Source of the DNA: Ignavibacteria bacterium
GTDB taxonomy: Bacteria; Bacteroidota; Ignavibacteria; Kapaibacteriales; UBA4661
Reading direction: 5' to 3'
Assembly: GCA_014654705.1 (NCBI GenBank)
Contig: JACVZY010000081.1
Location: 124,001 to 188,000, forward strand
DNA length: 64,000 nt
Shown in pieces: positions 49,057 to 58,698 of the stretch (its first letter is position 1; the number at the start of each line of letters is the position of its first letter). The position numbers were made by a program, and so were the translations under genes. The notes beneath the pieces were generated by a model. It ran no database searches. It saw only the letters and a program-made list of their open reading frames with translations, and was not told where the DNA came from.

Positions 49057-49707
49057 TTACCGTCTTGCAAAATGAAGAAGCCCGTTGCGATTAAGCACCA
49101 CGACCGCTCCACGCGCAAGTTGCACCAGCCCTTCGCGCTCAAATTCTTTCAGCGTTCGGCTTACTACTTCGCGGGCAGTTCCTAATTCGGCAGCCAATTC
49201 CTCGTGGGTTTTGGAGACGTGGTCAGCGTGTTTGGTCAGTGTTGCCAAAAGCTCCGCAAGGCGTTCGTCCATACGCCGGAAAACCACTTCTTCGATAAGC
49301 AGCATCACGTCGGTCAGGCGTGATGCAAACTGGCTGAAGAGATAATTGCGGGCTTCATGCGAGCGCTCAACAAGGCGCTGAAACTCTTCGGTTGAGAGCG
49401 TCAGCAAGGTTGCATCTTCCTCCACCACGGCTGAGGCTTGGTGAATAGGGTGCGAGAGAGCGCACGACATCGAAAGAATACAGCTTTCCCCCGTGCCAAT
49501 GCGGTAGAGCGTTATTTCGCGCCCAGTCTCGCTCAGTTTGTATATGCGCACAACGCCCGACTCCACAAAGCCAATTTTCCCGCAGCCTGCGCCTTCGGTG
49601 AAGATAGAAGTTCCCGCTTTTACGTGCGAAACCATAATCGGAGTCGAGCGCAAAAATGGCAAGAAATCGAAAAGATGGGAGGTTTTTGGGAGGGGTTTCA
49701 TAGTCAT
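49057..49707 (-). CDS. Crp/Fnr family transcriptional regulator
   Basis: cNMP-fold N-terminus; HTH HEELAAELGTAREVVSRTLKEFEREGLV. Confidence 0.9.
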   Translation of the reverse strand: MTMKPLPKTSHLFDFLPFLRSTPIMVSHVKAGTSIFTEGAGCGKIGFVESGVVRIYKLSETGREITLYRIGTGESCILSMSCALSHPIHQASAVVEEDATLLTLSTEEFQRLVERSHEARNYLFSQFASRLTDVMLLIEEVVFRRMDERLAELLATLTKHADHVSKTHEELAAELGTAREVVSRTLKEFEREGLVQLARGAVVVLNRNGLLHFARR

Positions 49708-49763
49708 AGTTGGTGATTAGATGCAAACGGTGGGGTGGTAGTGATATCATTGTAATCTGTCGT

Positions 49764-51650
49764 TCATATCGTAAAATTGTAACCGAGCTCGGCTGGAGGC
49801 ATCACGCCGCCTGGCTTCGCTACGAGAAAGTATGTGTTCATCATCCCGCGCCCCTTCAATTCAATCATCCCGCGCTCCTCAAAAACGCAGTCATTTTGAA
49901 GGAGTTGATATATCTCTTCGGTACAATGGATTCTTCCTGCCTCTCCATGAGATTCCATGCGGCTTGCGATATTAACAGTATCGCCCCAGAGGTCAAAAGC
50001 AAATTTTTTCTTGCCGATAACGCCCGCCACCACTGCTCCTGTGTGCATCCCAACGCGTAATTCCAAATTGGTGCGATACATTTCGTTGAAGCGTACCAGT
50101 TCCGCGACCATTTCCAGTGCTGCTCGTGCAGCCGCGTGTGCGTGGTCGTCACGCTTTTGCGGCAAACCACTCGCAACCATGTAGCAATCACCAATGGTCT
50201 TAATTTTCTCCAAGCCGTGCTTTTCCAAGACCGTATCGAACATGATGAAGACTTCCGACAGAATCTGCACCAGTTCCTCCGGCAGCATACTGGCAGCAAG
50301 TGGCGTAAAATTGGCAATGTCGGCAAAAAAGACGGTGGCGTTGGTGTAGCGCTGGGCAAAGTTCAATTCGCCGGCTTTTAAGCGCTCGGCGATACTAGCG
50401 GGCATGATATTGAGCAAAAGCGTATCGGCATTGATTTTTTCGGCTTCCAATTCTGTTTGCTTTTGCCGCAGTGCGCTGTTCAAGTGGCGACTTTGCCGAA
50501 AACTGACCGCGAAATAGACCAAAAAGCCCAAAGCCAGCGTTGTTACTGCGATGGAAGCATTGCGCAGCAGTTCGTTTTTGTCGGCATCTTTTTGGAGCAT
50601 GAGTAGTTCTTGTTCGCGTTTTTCGGATTCATAGCGCGAGTTGAGTTCTGCCACAAGTTTTGCGCTCCGCTCATTGAAAAGTGAGTCTTTCAGCGCATCG
50701 CGCAGGCGGCGGTACGTGTTTGCCTCGCGGAAATCATTGGATGCCTCGTGAGAATTTGCGAGCGCCGCGTAGAGGTCGTTGATTTCGCGGCGGTCTCCCG
50801 AGCGTTCTGCAAAATTCAGTGCTTGAGTAAGGGTTTTGACCGAGGCAGCATATTTTTTCTGATTGAAATAGACAATCCCCGTGTTGTCGAGAGCCAGCGC
50901 CTTGCCGCGCAAATCAGCAAGCGAATCGTAAAGGGCAAATGCACTGCGGAACATGGCAAGCGCCGAATCATAGTGTCCTTGAAGGCGTAGAATCCATCCA
51001 ATGTTATTGGTGAGAGTCGCAATACCACGCCGCTCATTCAGTGTGCGCCGTAGGCTCAAGGCGGTGGAATAATACATCATCGCGCTGTCAAAAAGCCTCT
51101 TATTGCCGAAGCAGTTGCCCATGTAGTGCTTGGTTTCGGCAATTTCGCTTGCGCCTCCGTGCTGCTTCCACAAATCCAGTGCCTTTCGGAGATATTCGAG
51201 TGCTTTGTCGTTTTCGCGCTGCACCTCATACACACGACCAATGTTGTGCAAAGCCCTTGCTATTCCTTGTGTATCGGTAAGAGCTTCACTTTTTTTGAGC
51301 GCGTCGAAATGATAACTCGCCGCCACCGCATACAAGCCTTGAATCCGCGCCGCCACGCCAAAAGCATTTTGCGAAAGCGCAATGCCACGCTCGTACCTGA
51401 GACGACGGGCAAGCTCAAGCGCCTGCTCGGCGTAACGCATAGCCGAAAGCGCATCACGAAAGTTGAGTTGGGAAGCAAGCGCAAGCAGCGTTTTGACGCG
51501 CAAACTATCTTCCGATGCACTTGTCAGAACGGCACGAAGCGAGTCCACCGACCGTTCCTGCGCACCGAGCGGCGGCAAGAGCAGAACATACCACAGCGCA
51601 AGAACAATCACGCCAAGGCGTAGGAGTAGATGACCGGGGGCATGGAGCAA
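49764..51650 (-). CDS. TPR-repeat, TM-anchored class III adenylate/guanylate cyclase
   Basis: TPR repeats; TM; VFFADIANFTPLA, LEKIKTIGDCYMVASG, FDLWGDTVNIASRMESHG. Confidence 0.92.
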   Translation of the reverse strand: MLHAPGHLLLRLGVIVLALWYVLLLPPLGAQERSVDSLRAVLTSASEDSLRVKTLLALASQLNFRDALSAMRYAEQALELARRLRYERGIALSQNAFGVAARIQGLYAVAASYHFDALKKSEALTDTQGIARALHNIGRVYEVQRENDKALEYLRKALDLWKQHGGASEIAETKHYMGNCFGNKRLFDSAMMYYSTALSLRRTLNERRGIATLTNNIGWILRLQGHYDSALAMFRSAFALYDSLADLRGKALALDNTGIVYFNQKKYAASVKTLTQALNFAERSGDRREINDLYAALANSHEASNDFREANTYRRLRDALKDSLFNERSAKLVAELNSRYESEKREQELLMLQKDADKNELLRNASIAVTTLALGFLVYFAVSFRQSRHLNSALRQKQTELEAEKINADTLLLNIMPASIAERLKAGELNFAQRYTNATVFFADIANFTPLAASMLPEELVQILSEVFIMFDTVLEKHGLEKIKTIGDCYMVASGLPQKRDDHAHAAARAALEMVAELVRFNEMYRTNLELRVGMHTGAVVAGVIGKKKFAFDLWGDTVNIASRMESHGEAGRIHCTEEIYQLLQNDCVFEERGMIELKGRGMMNTYFLVAKPGGVMPPAELGYNFTI

Positions 51651-52015
51651 GAGAATGAAAAGAAATAAAGTGAAGGAAAGGACGAAGTATAGTTCCTTAT
51701 TGCGTAAAGTACTGTACCTCGAAATGTTGTCAATACCAGAGTAAGTAAGCGGCTTTGCCGCTTGCTATACACACGAATGAACTCAAATTGGTATTACACC
51801 TCGTGTTTTGAATTTGTACGCTTTGTACTTTACCGATCTGTACTTTTCTTCGACGTTAAGATAAATGAAAAATCATACCGTGAACGCAACCGCAATATAG
51901 AAAACTCAGAGCAAGTGGTAATAGGAAATTTCTCCTTGAAAGTGGTATATTCGTTGTATTGCCTCGCTTTTTTCACTTTGCGCGATGCTACCATTTTGGA
52001 ACCAACAAACTCGCT

Positions 52016-53212
52016 ATGACCTCAGAACATCAGCAACTACAACAACAAGCATCAACACCTCAGCATACAATCTTGGTTGTGGACGATGAAGAGAAAAATC
52101 GTTTAGCAATTAGTGCTGTCTTGCGCCATGCTCCTATTCTATATACTGTGCTGACTGCTCCCAATGGTCTGGAGGGAAACCAAATAGCCGCAGAAAAGAA
52201 GCCGAATTTGATTATCATGGACTGGATGATGCCGGAGATGAGCGGTTTGGAGGCATTGACTTTGCTGAAAGCCAGCGAAGAAACGCACGATATTCCGATT
52301 ATTATGCTGACAGGATTCGGGTCGTCGAAGCACGTTGAAGCCGCTTTGAATGCTGGTGCGGCAGATTATTTGCGTATCCCTGTGGACAAAACGGAGCTGC
52401 TTGCCAGAGTGCGCTCTGCCATTGCGCTTGCGGAATCGTACTCGCAAATCAAGGAGCAATCGGAGCGCTTGGAGGTTCAGAATCGTAAACTTCGTGCGCT
52501 CAATCACGAAAAAAACGAGTTTTTGGGGATTGCTGCCCACGATTTGAAAAATCCGCTGAATAATATCAGCGATTTGGCGCGGATAATTGAGACTGAAATT
52601 GAGAATGTACCCAAGAGCGAAATACAAGATTTTGCGCGACTTATACGGCAATCTGCCGGCAAAATGTTTGAATTGGTGCGTAATCTTTTGGATGTGAACG
52701 CCATCGAAGAAGGTGGCATAAAGCCTGTGAGCACAGAATTCGATATTCGAGAAACCATCAATAGAGTGGTGGAAAGCTATACGCAACGGGCAATGCTAAA
52801 AAATATTCTGCTGCACTATTCCTTTCCCGATGAGGCGCTCCTTGCTTTTGCCGACGAACGTTTGACCGAGCAAGTCGTGGAGAACATCGTCTCTAATGCC
52901 GTTAAATACTCGCCGTCGGGCAAAAATATTGTTGTCATAGTGTCGGAGGAGAGCCTTGTCGAAGAGGGAGATTTCCTGAGAATTGAGGTTCAAGACGAAG
53001 GACCCGGCATCAGTGCGGAGGATATGCCGAAGCTCTTCGGGAAATTTTCGCGTCTTTCTGCACAACCCACAGGCGGCGAACATTCGACGGGGCTTGGGCT
53101 TTCGATTGCGAAAAGCCTCGCAGAAGCGATGAATGGCAAGCTCCGATGTGAATCTGTGTTGGGCAGTGGTGCGAGGTTTATTCTCCACGTTCCAAAGGGA
53201 TACATTCGGTAG
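52016..53212 (+). CDS. Response regulator receiver-histidine kinase hybrid
   Basis: LVVDDEEKNRLA, IIMDWMMPEMSG, AAHDLKNPLNNIS, DEGPGISAEDMPKLFGKFSRLSAQPTGGEHSTGLGLSIAK. Confidence 0.92.
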   Translation: MTSEHQQLQQQASTPQHTILVVDDEEKNRLAISAVLRHAPILYTVLTAPNGLEGNQIAAEKKPNLIIMDWMMPEMSGLEALTLLKASEETHDIPIIMLTGFGSSKHVEAALNAGAADYLRIPVDKTELLARVRSAIALAESYSQIKEQSERLEVQNRKLRALNHEKNEFLGIAAHDLKNPLNNISDLARIIETEIENVPKSEIQDFARLIRQSAGKMFELVRNLLDVNAIEEGGIKPVSTEFDIRETINRVVESYTQRAMLKNILLHYSFPDEALLAFADERLTEQVVENIVSNAVKYSPSGKNIVVIVSEESLVEEGDFLRIEVQDEGPGISAEDMPKLFGKFSRLSAQPTGGEHSTGLGLSIAKSLAEAMNGKLRCESVLGSGARFILHVPKGYIR

Positions 53213-53335
53213 AATTGTTTTTAGTCGGAGCGCTTCAAAATTTGGTAAATTGCTGTGGCTGACCAGTTCTTTACCGAGAATGCTTCCCCAACCGCATTAG
53301 TCATTCGTAGTACGCTTTTCTTTTTTTGACAAATT

Positions 53336-55126
53336 ATGGACTCAGAACACGCACTATATCATGCTTCACCGCACCAACCTTCATCTGAGCGCATTGCTCT
53401 CAAGCAGCGAATCATGGCGCTTGCGGCGCAGGCATATGGGCTTAGAAATAACAATTCGCACTATGCAAAAGAGTACGTCGCTGAAGCCCAGAAACTGGCA
53501 GAGAAAGCCGCTTTCAGCGAAGGAATTGCGGAATCTGTTCTGGTAAGTGGCGTGGTTCATTGCTGCGCGGCTGAGTATGATGTTGCGCTTCGGCATCTGG
53601 CAAAAGCGGTGGAACTGTATGAGGCATTGGGGCAAGATTCGGCATTTCAAAAAACGATTGCTTTGGGCGGACAAAGCCGTGCTACGCGCTGGATGGGGAT
53701 TGTCTATCGAAATATTGGTATGCCGGTAACGGGTGTGGAGTATTGCAATCAATCACTCGTTCTTGCCGAAGAATCGAATAATCAAACACTCGTCGGGTTT
53801 GCTCTTATGGTTCTTGGCGATTGTTACGTAACGCTGAATGAAAATGAAAAAGCAAAAGCATACCGTACGCAAGCTCTTGCTATTGCAAGCGGCACAGACG
53901 ATAAAGAGCTTCAAAGCCAAGCTCTCTGGAGCATGGCGCGGAGTGCTGAAATGGATCGACAGTATGAGCAAGCGTATCAGTATTATCACCAAAGTTATCT
54001 TTTACGTGAGACTGTCGGTGATTATTTGGGCATGGGAACTGCACGCTTTGGTATGGCTTCTGTCATGGAAAAACAAGGCAAACGGGCAAGAGCGCTCAGG
54101 ATTTATATGCAGCTTTGGGCGAATTTTAAGTCGAACTCCTCCGGCGTTCCCCAGACAGAGGCGTTTATTACGATGGAGATTGGGAGGCTCTATGCCGCAA
54201 GCGTCAAACCAGAGCGAGCATTGCCGTATTTGCGTCGTGCGCTGACGATTGGGCAAAAAGTAGGTGTGCAGCCGATTATTGCTTCTGCCAATGAAGCACT
54301 GGCAAATTTCTACAAGCAAATCGGTGATTTTGAAACGGCGCTTTTACATTTCGAGGAATTTCACCGCATCAATGCCGACATTGCGCAGCGTGAATCAAAG
54401 CAAACCATACAGTATTTCCGTCAGGCGTTTGATTTTGAGCGGGCGCAAAAGGAAACAGAAATTTATCGTCTTCGCAACGAAGAGCTTGCCACCGCCTACG
54501 CGCAGAATGAACGCTTGCTGCTGAACGTCCTCCCCGAAGCAATAGCAGTGCGTATGAAAGCAGGTGAGACGACAATTGCCGAGCGCTTTAGCGATGTAAC
54601 TGTCTTGTTTGCTGATATTGTCGGCTTTACGGAGCTTTCGGCGCATCGCTCTCCCGAAGAAGTGGTGGACATCCTGAATCGTATTTTCTCTGCATTCGAT
54701 ATTTTTTCTGAGCAGTACAATTTGGAAAAAATTAAAACCATCGGCGATGCCTATATGATTGTCGGTGGTGCGCCCAATCCCTGCGACGACCATGCAGAAT
54801 CTGTGGCGCGCTTGGCTCTGGAAATGCACGAGACGGTCAATCTTCTTTCGCGTAGCATGGGGCTGGATATTGCGCTGCGTATTGGAATGCACACCGGCGC
54901 AGTTGTGGCGGGGATTATCGGGCAAAAAAAATTCACCTACGACCTCTGGGGCGATACCGTCAACACGGCATCACGCATGGAATCACACGGTGAGGCGGGA
55001 AAAATTCATTGCACCGAAACAGTAATGAAACGCCTTGAAGGGCGGTATGTCTTCGAGCAGCGCGAGCCGCTTGAAATCAAGGGGAAGGGGCTGATGACGA
55101 CGTATTTTCTGATGGGGAAACGGTAA
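53336..55126 (+). CDS. TPR-repeat class III adenylate/guanylate cyclase
   Basis: TPR repeats; VLFADIVGFTELSAHRSPEEVVDILNRIF, LEKIKTIGDAYMIVGG, YDLWGDTVNTASRMESHG. Confidence 0.92.
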   Translation: MDSEHALYHASPHQPSSERIALKQRIMALAAQAYGLRNNNSHYAKEYVAEAQKLAEKAAFSEGIAESVLVSGVVHCCAAEYDVALRHLAKAVELYEALGQDSAFQKTIALGGQSRATRWMGIVYRNIGMPVTGVEYCNQSLVLAEESNNQTLVGFALMVLGDCYVTLNENEKAKAYRTQALAIASGTDDKELQSQALWSMARSAEMDRQYEQAYQYYHQSYLLRETVGDYLGMGTARFGMASVMEKQGKRARALRIYMQLWANFKSNSSGVPQTEAFITMEIGRLYAASVKPERALPYLRRALTIGQKVGVQPIIASANEALANFYKQIGDFETALLHFEEFHRINADIAQRESKQTIQYFRQAFDFERAQKETEIYRLRNEELATAYAQNERLLLNVLPEAIAVRMKAGETTIAERFSDVTVLFADIVGFTELSAHRSPEEVVDILNRIFSAFDIFSEQYNLEKIKTIGDAYMIVGGAPNPCDDHAESVARLALEMHETVNLLSRSMGLDIALRIGMHTGAVVAGIIGQKKFTYDLWGDTVNTASRMESHGEAGKIHCTETVMKRLEGRYVFEQREPLEIKGKGLMTTYFLMGKR

Positions 55127-55239
55127 ATAAAACGTGCAGCGGTAAAAACGCCCTGCTGCAGTGGAAAAGTGTTTCTATTTTTGCTTGGGAAAACGTGTCT
55201 TCGTGCCGCAAGCGGTGCCAATAAAGCGACAATATTGCA

Positions 55240-55273
55240 TTTCACCCCAAATATATGTCGTTTCACCCCAAAT
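55240..55273 (+). promoter_or_regulatory. Two perfect 13-bp direct repeats (tttcaccccaaat) with 21-bp period
   Basis: Copies at 55240-55252 and 55261-55273, ~105 bp upstream of the propeller-kinase ATG. Confidence 0.6.
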
Positions 55274-55377
55274 TTCTTTCTTTGCGGCGTGGTTTTCTTA
55301 TTTTCGCTCATGTTATGTTCACGCAACGTGAAATCCGTCCACAATTCTTTTTTTGATTCTCAGAAATGAGATTGTAA

Positions 55378-58300
55378 ATGATGCGAACATCTGTCATACG
55401 GTTTACGTGTGCTTTTCTTCTTGTTTTGGTTCTGCCGATAACAAGCTGGAAAGTCTTTGCGCAGCAGAAAGTTACCTATTCGGGGCGCTTTCTGGCAACG
55501 GCGTATTCGGTGGACGACGGTTTGCCGACCAATCTTGTGAAAGATATTCAGCAGGACAAACAAGGGTTCATCTGGTTTGCCACCGATGCCGGTTTGGTGC
55601 GTTTTGACGGCTATCGCTTTCAAACATTTGTCCATAATTTACCCAGCCCCTACGTTAAGGCACTTACTCTCCGCAGAAACGGGCAACTTCTGGCTGTGAC
55701 TGATTTGGGCATTGTCGAAGTTGTCTCTTCGCCGGATTCTGTGCTGATTCACACGGTTATTCCCGGCAAACAGGAAGAGCAAGAAGGAGTGTTGCATTTC
55801 CCCAAAGAAATATTTGAAGCTGCCGACGGCTCGCTGTGGTTCGCCGAACAGCAAGCAGTGGTGCGCTTTCGGAGTGGAAAACTTAAACGGTATCATTTCC
55901 CCGAAAAATGCCATTCGCGTAATGCGGTGGTTTCGTTCTACTTTGCAGAGGATAGTTTCGGGTCACTCTTGCTGACCGCCAACCCCGGCTATTGCTATCG
56001 CTATAATCCCGTGCTCGACCGCTTCGAGGAAGTTGTGCTGGGGCAGAATTATGGAGGATTTGCTCACGTTCAGGCGCTGGGCGCAGGCGAAGTTCTTATC
56101 GCTGCCGAAAAAGGAATTCTTCGATTGCAACTGCCCGCGCCCGCCCGCGCCGACAGCACACAAGACACTGTCATCAAGCCTCTCCGTGTAAGTTTTACGC
56201 CACTCCTTTCCAGTGTCAATCGCATTTCTGCGCTTATGGTTTCTCGCCATATCTATCCGCATCCGTCTGGGGTCATTTCTCGTGAGGTATTCGTCGGGAC
56301 ATGGTATGAAGGCGTGTTCGCAAGTGATACAGCCATTTCGTCCTTCGTGTCTTTGCCGAATATTGAGCCGCAACGAGTAAAAAATTTCTTTGAAGATACC
56401 TCTGGAAGCCTCTGGATATGCGGCGACCAAGGGGTAATTGTTCTTACGCCCGTTCTTGCCCGAATGACCACAGGCATTGAGGATAAAGTGCCGGACATCA
56501 AGTCCTTAGTCGAAGCGCCCGATGGTACAATACTGACCGTTACGGGGCAAAGCGCTTATCAAGTTCATCCTACCTTCACAACCGCAAAACGGTTATTTGA
56601 CAAAATGCCCGCGTCCGGTGAACTCTTTGCTGTTTGTGCCGATAAGCAGGGTGGCATTTGGTCAGGCTCGCTTTCGGGGCATTTGTCTTATTGGAAGAAT
56701 GGTGTTGTGGAACGAAGTATGATGATTTCGGTTGCCGGCTCGACGGAGCGCGGTATTTTCTCACTTGCCGAGGACAACGATGGTAATATCTGGGGCTGTT
56801 TCTTTAATGAACGTGCTTCTGTGTTTTGTGTGCGAAAAAGCGGTGCCGTGCAGTATTATGGCGCTGAACGGGGTATTAACCGAATAATACAGGTCATTCG
56901 TAAAGCCTCCGACGGCACACTGTATGCCGGTGCAATCGGTACACCTAATGAATATTTATTCCGCTACAATGCTTCAGAAGACCGTTTTGAGAATATCAGT
57001 AAGCCCTTTGAGAGCACCGGACTGAGTACTATCACTGTCAATGACATTGCTGTGTCGCCCACCAATCCACGTTTGGTGTATTGTGCTTCTGCATTTGGCT
57101 TGATTACGGTGGACACCGAAAAGGCATCGTTGCTTGTGTTTGATGCTGAGTTCAGGGGTAATGTTTGCAAAGCGATTGCGGTTGAGAAAAGCGGTGTAAT
57201 TTGGCTTGGGACTGACCTAGGATTGCTTCGGCATTTCAACGGTGTCAGCACCCTTTTTCACCAATCGGCAGGCCTGCGCTCGCGCACTATTGCCTATCGC
57301 GGTCTGATGCTGGATGCGAAGGAATTATTGTGGGTCGCTACCACGAATGGCTTGTATAAATTTGATTGCCAAAACTGCCGCACCCAGAGCCGACCGCCTG
57401 TCTTCATGCAGGCAATCGTGAATGGGCAAAAAATCTCGTTTGATGCACTCCCGGAATCATTTGATTCTCAGAGTTTTATTCAATTACTTTTTGCACCGGG
57501 CTACGCTACGGCGCATAACACGTTGTACCAAAGTCGTGTATATCGCCAAGATGCTGCCAAGCCTGCTTGGTCGCGCCCTTTTGCGCAGCCCGTATTGACA
57601 TTGAGCAACCTCGAAGCCGGAACGTATATCGTCGAAATCACGGCTCGCAATGAAGGAGTCGGCGAGACATGGAGCAAGCCCCTTGCTATGCGCTTTGTAA
57701 TTGAGCCGCCTATCTATCGGTCACGGTGGGCATATTTGCTGTATGCTGTGCTCACGGTTGTTCTGGTGGGATTTCTCGTTTTGATTGTGATAACGGGGCG
57801 AGAGCGGAGGCGTATTGACGAAGAAGCACGTGCTCGTATAAGGTTACAAAAACTAGTGGATGATCGCACTGCTGAGATTAGTCGTCAAAAAGAGTTATTA
57901 GAAACACAAACAATGGAAATTCAATCGACAAATGACGAACTTCGCCATGCAAACGAGGAGCTTCAGCGCTTCAATGTGCAGATGCTGGAAGCCAGTAATT
58001 TCAAGACAAAACTGCTCAGTATGGTCTCGCACGACCTCAAAAATCCGCTCGGTTCGCTCTTGGGCTTGTCGAAAATAATGGAAAGTCAAGCCCAAACCGA
58101 AGACCAACAGCAAATAGCCCAAGATATGACCTCGCTTGCCGAGCAATCGCTTGCCCTTGTCAAAGATTTGCTGGATTCGGCGGCAGTAGAATCGGGTAAA
58201 ATTGAACTGCACAAAACATCAGTGGATATTGGCGAGCTTATCACCGCTATTGCATGGCAATACAAACCTCACGCTGAAAAAAAACAGCAAGTGCTCGTCA

Positions 58301-58698
58301 CATCCCTTGAAGTAAATTCTCATATCGAAGGCGATGAACGCAGGCTTTGGCAGGTCTTTGAGAACCTTGTGAGCAATGCTATCAAGTACTCACCGCCGGA
58401 GAAAACTATCTGGGTTACGCTGGAGCGCTGCCCGGGGGATGAAGCAAGTGGAACAATGAAATGTATCCGTTTTTCCGTCCGCGACGAAGGTCCGGGCTTG
58501 ACCGAGGACGATAAATCAAAAGTGTTTGGGCATTTTCAACGTTTATCCGCCCAGCCCACCGGAGGCGAGTCCTCAAGCGGTGTGGGGCTTTCCATTGTGA
58601 AGCAAATCGTGGAACTTCACGGCGGGCGTGTCTGGGTCGAAAGCGAGGCAGGGAAGGGCGCAACCTTTATTGTGCAACTTCCCGTCGCTGAGGCATAA
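55378..58698 (+). CDS. Two-component-regulator-propeller sensor histidine kinase
   Basis: LPTNLVKDIQQDKQGFIWFATDAGLVRFDGYRF; Y_Y_Y-like region; TM; MVSHDLKNPLGSLLGL; SVRDEGPGLTEDDKSKVFGHFQRLSAQPTGGESSSGVGLSIVKQ. Confidence 0.92.
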   Translation: MMRTSVIRFTCAFLLVLVLPITSWKVFAQQKVTYSGRFLATAYSVDDGLPTNLVKDIQQDKQGFIWFATDAGLVRFDGYRFQTFVHNLPSPYVKALTLRRNGQLLAVTDLGIVEVVSSPDSVLIHTVIPGKQEEQEGVLHFPKEIFEAADGSLWFAEQQAVVRFRSGKLKRYHFPEKCHSRNAVVSFYFAEDSFGSLLLTANPGYCYRYNPVLDRFEEVVLGQNYGGFAHVQALGAGEVLIAAEKGILRLQLPAPARADSTQDTVIKPLRVSFTPLLSSVNRISALMVSRHIYPHPSGVISREVFVGTWYEGVFASDTAISSFVSLPNIEPQRVKNFFEDTSGSLWICGDQGVIVLTPVLARMTTGIEDKVPDIKSLVEAPDGTILTVTGQSAYQVHPTFTTAKRLFDKMPASGELFAVCADKQGGIWSGSLSGHLSYWKNGVVERSMMISVAGSTERGIFSLAEDNDGNIWGCFFNERASVFCVRKSGAVQYYGAERGINRIIQVIRKASDGTLYAGAIGTPNEYLFRYNASEDRFENISKPFESTGLSTITVNDIAVSPTNPRLVYCASAFGLITVDTEKASLLVFDAEFRGNVCKAIAVEKSGVIWLGTDLGLLRHFNGVSTLFHQSAGLRSRTIAYRGLMLDAKELLWVATTNGLYKFDCQNCRTQSRPPVFMQAIVNGQKISFDALPESFDSQSFIQLLFAPGYATAHNTLYQSRVYRQDAAKPAWSRPFAQPVLTLSNLEAGTYIVEITARNEGVGETWSKPLAMRFVIEPPIYRSRWAYLLYAVLTVVLVGFLVLIVITGRERRRIDEEARARIRLQKLVDDRTAEISRQKELLETQTMEIQSTNDELRHANEELQRFNVQMLEASNFKTKLLSMVSHDLKNPLGSLLGLSKIMESQAQTEDQQQIAQDMTSLAEQSLALVKDLLDSAAVESGKIELHKTSVDIGELITAIAWQYKPHAEKKQQVLVTSLEVNSHIEGDERRLWQVFENLVSNAIKYSPPEKTIWVTLERCPGDEASGTMKCIRFSVRDEGPGLTEDDKSKVFGHFQRLSAQPTGGESSSGVGLSIVKQIVELHGGRVWVESEAGKGATFIVQLPVAEA

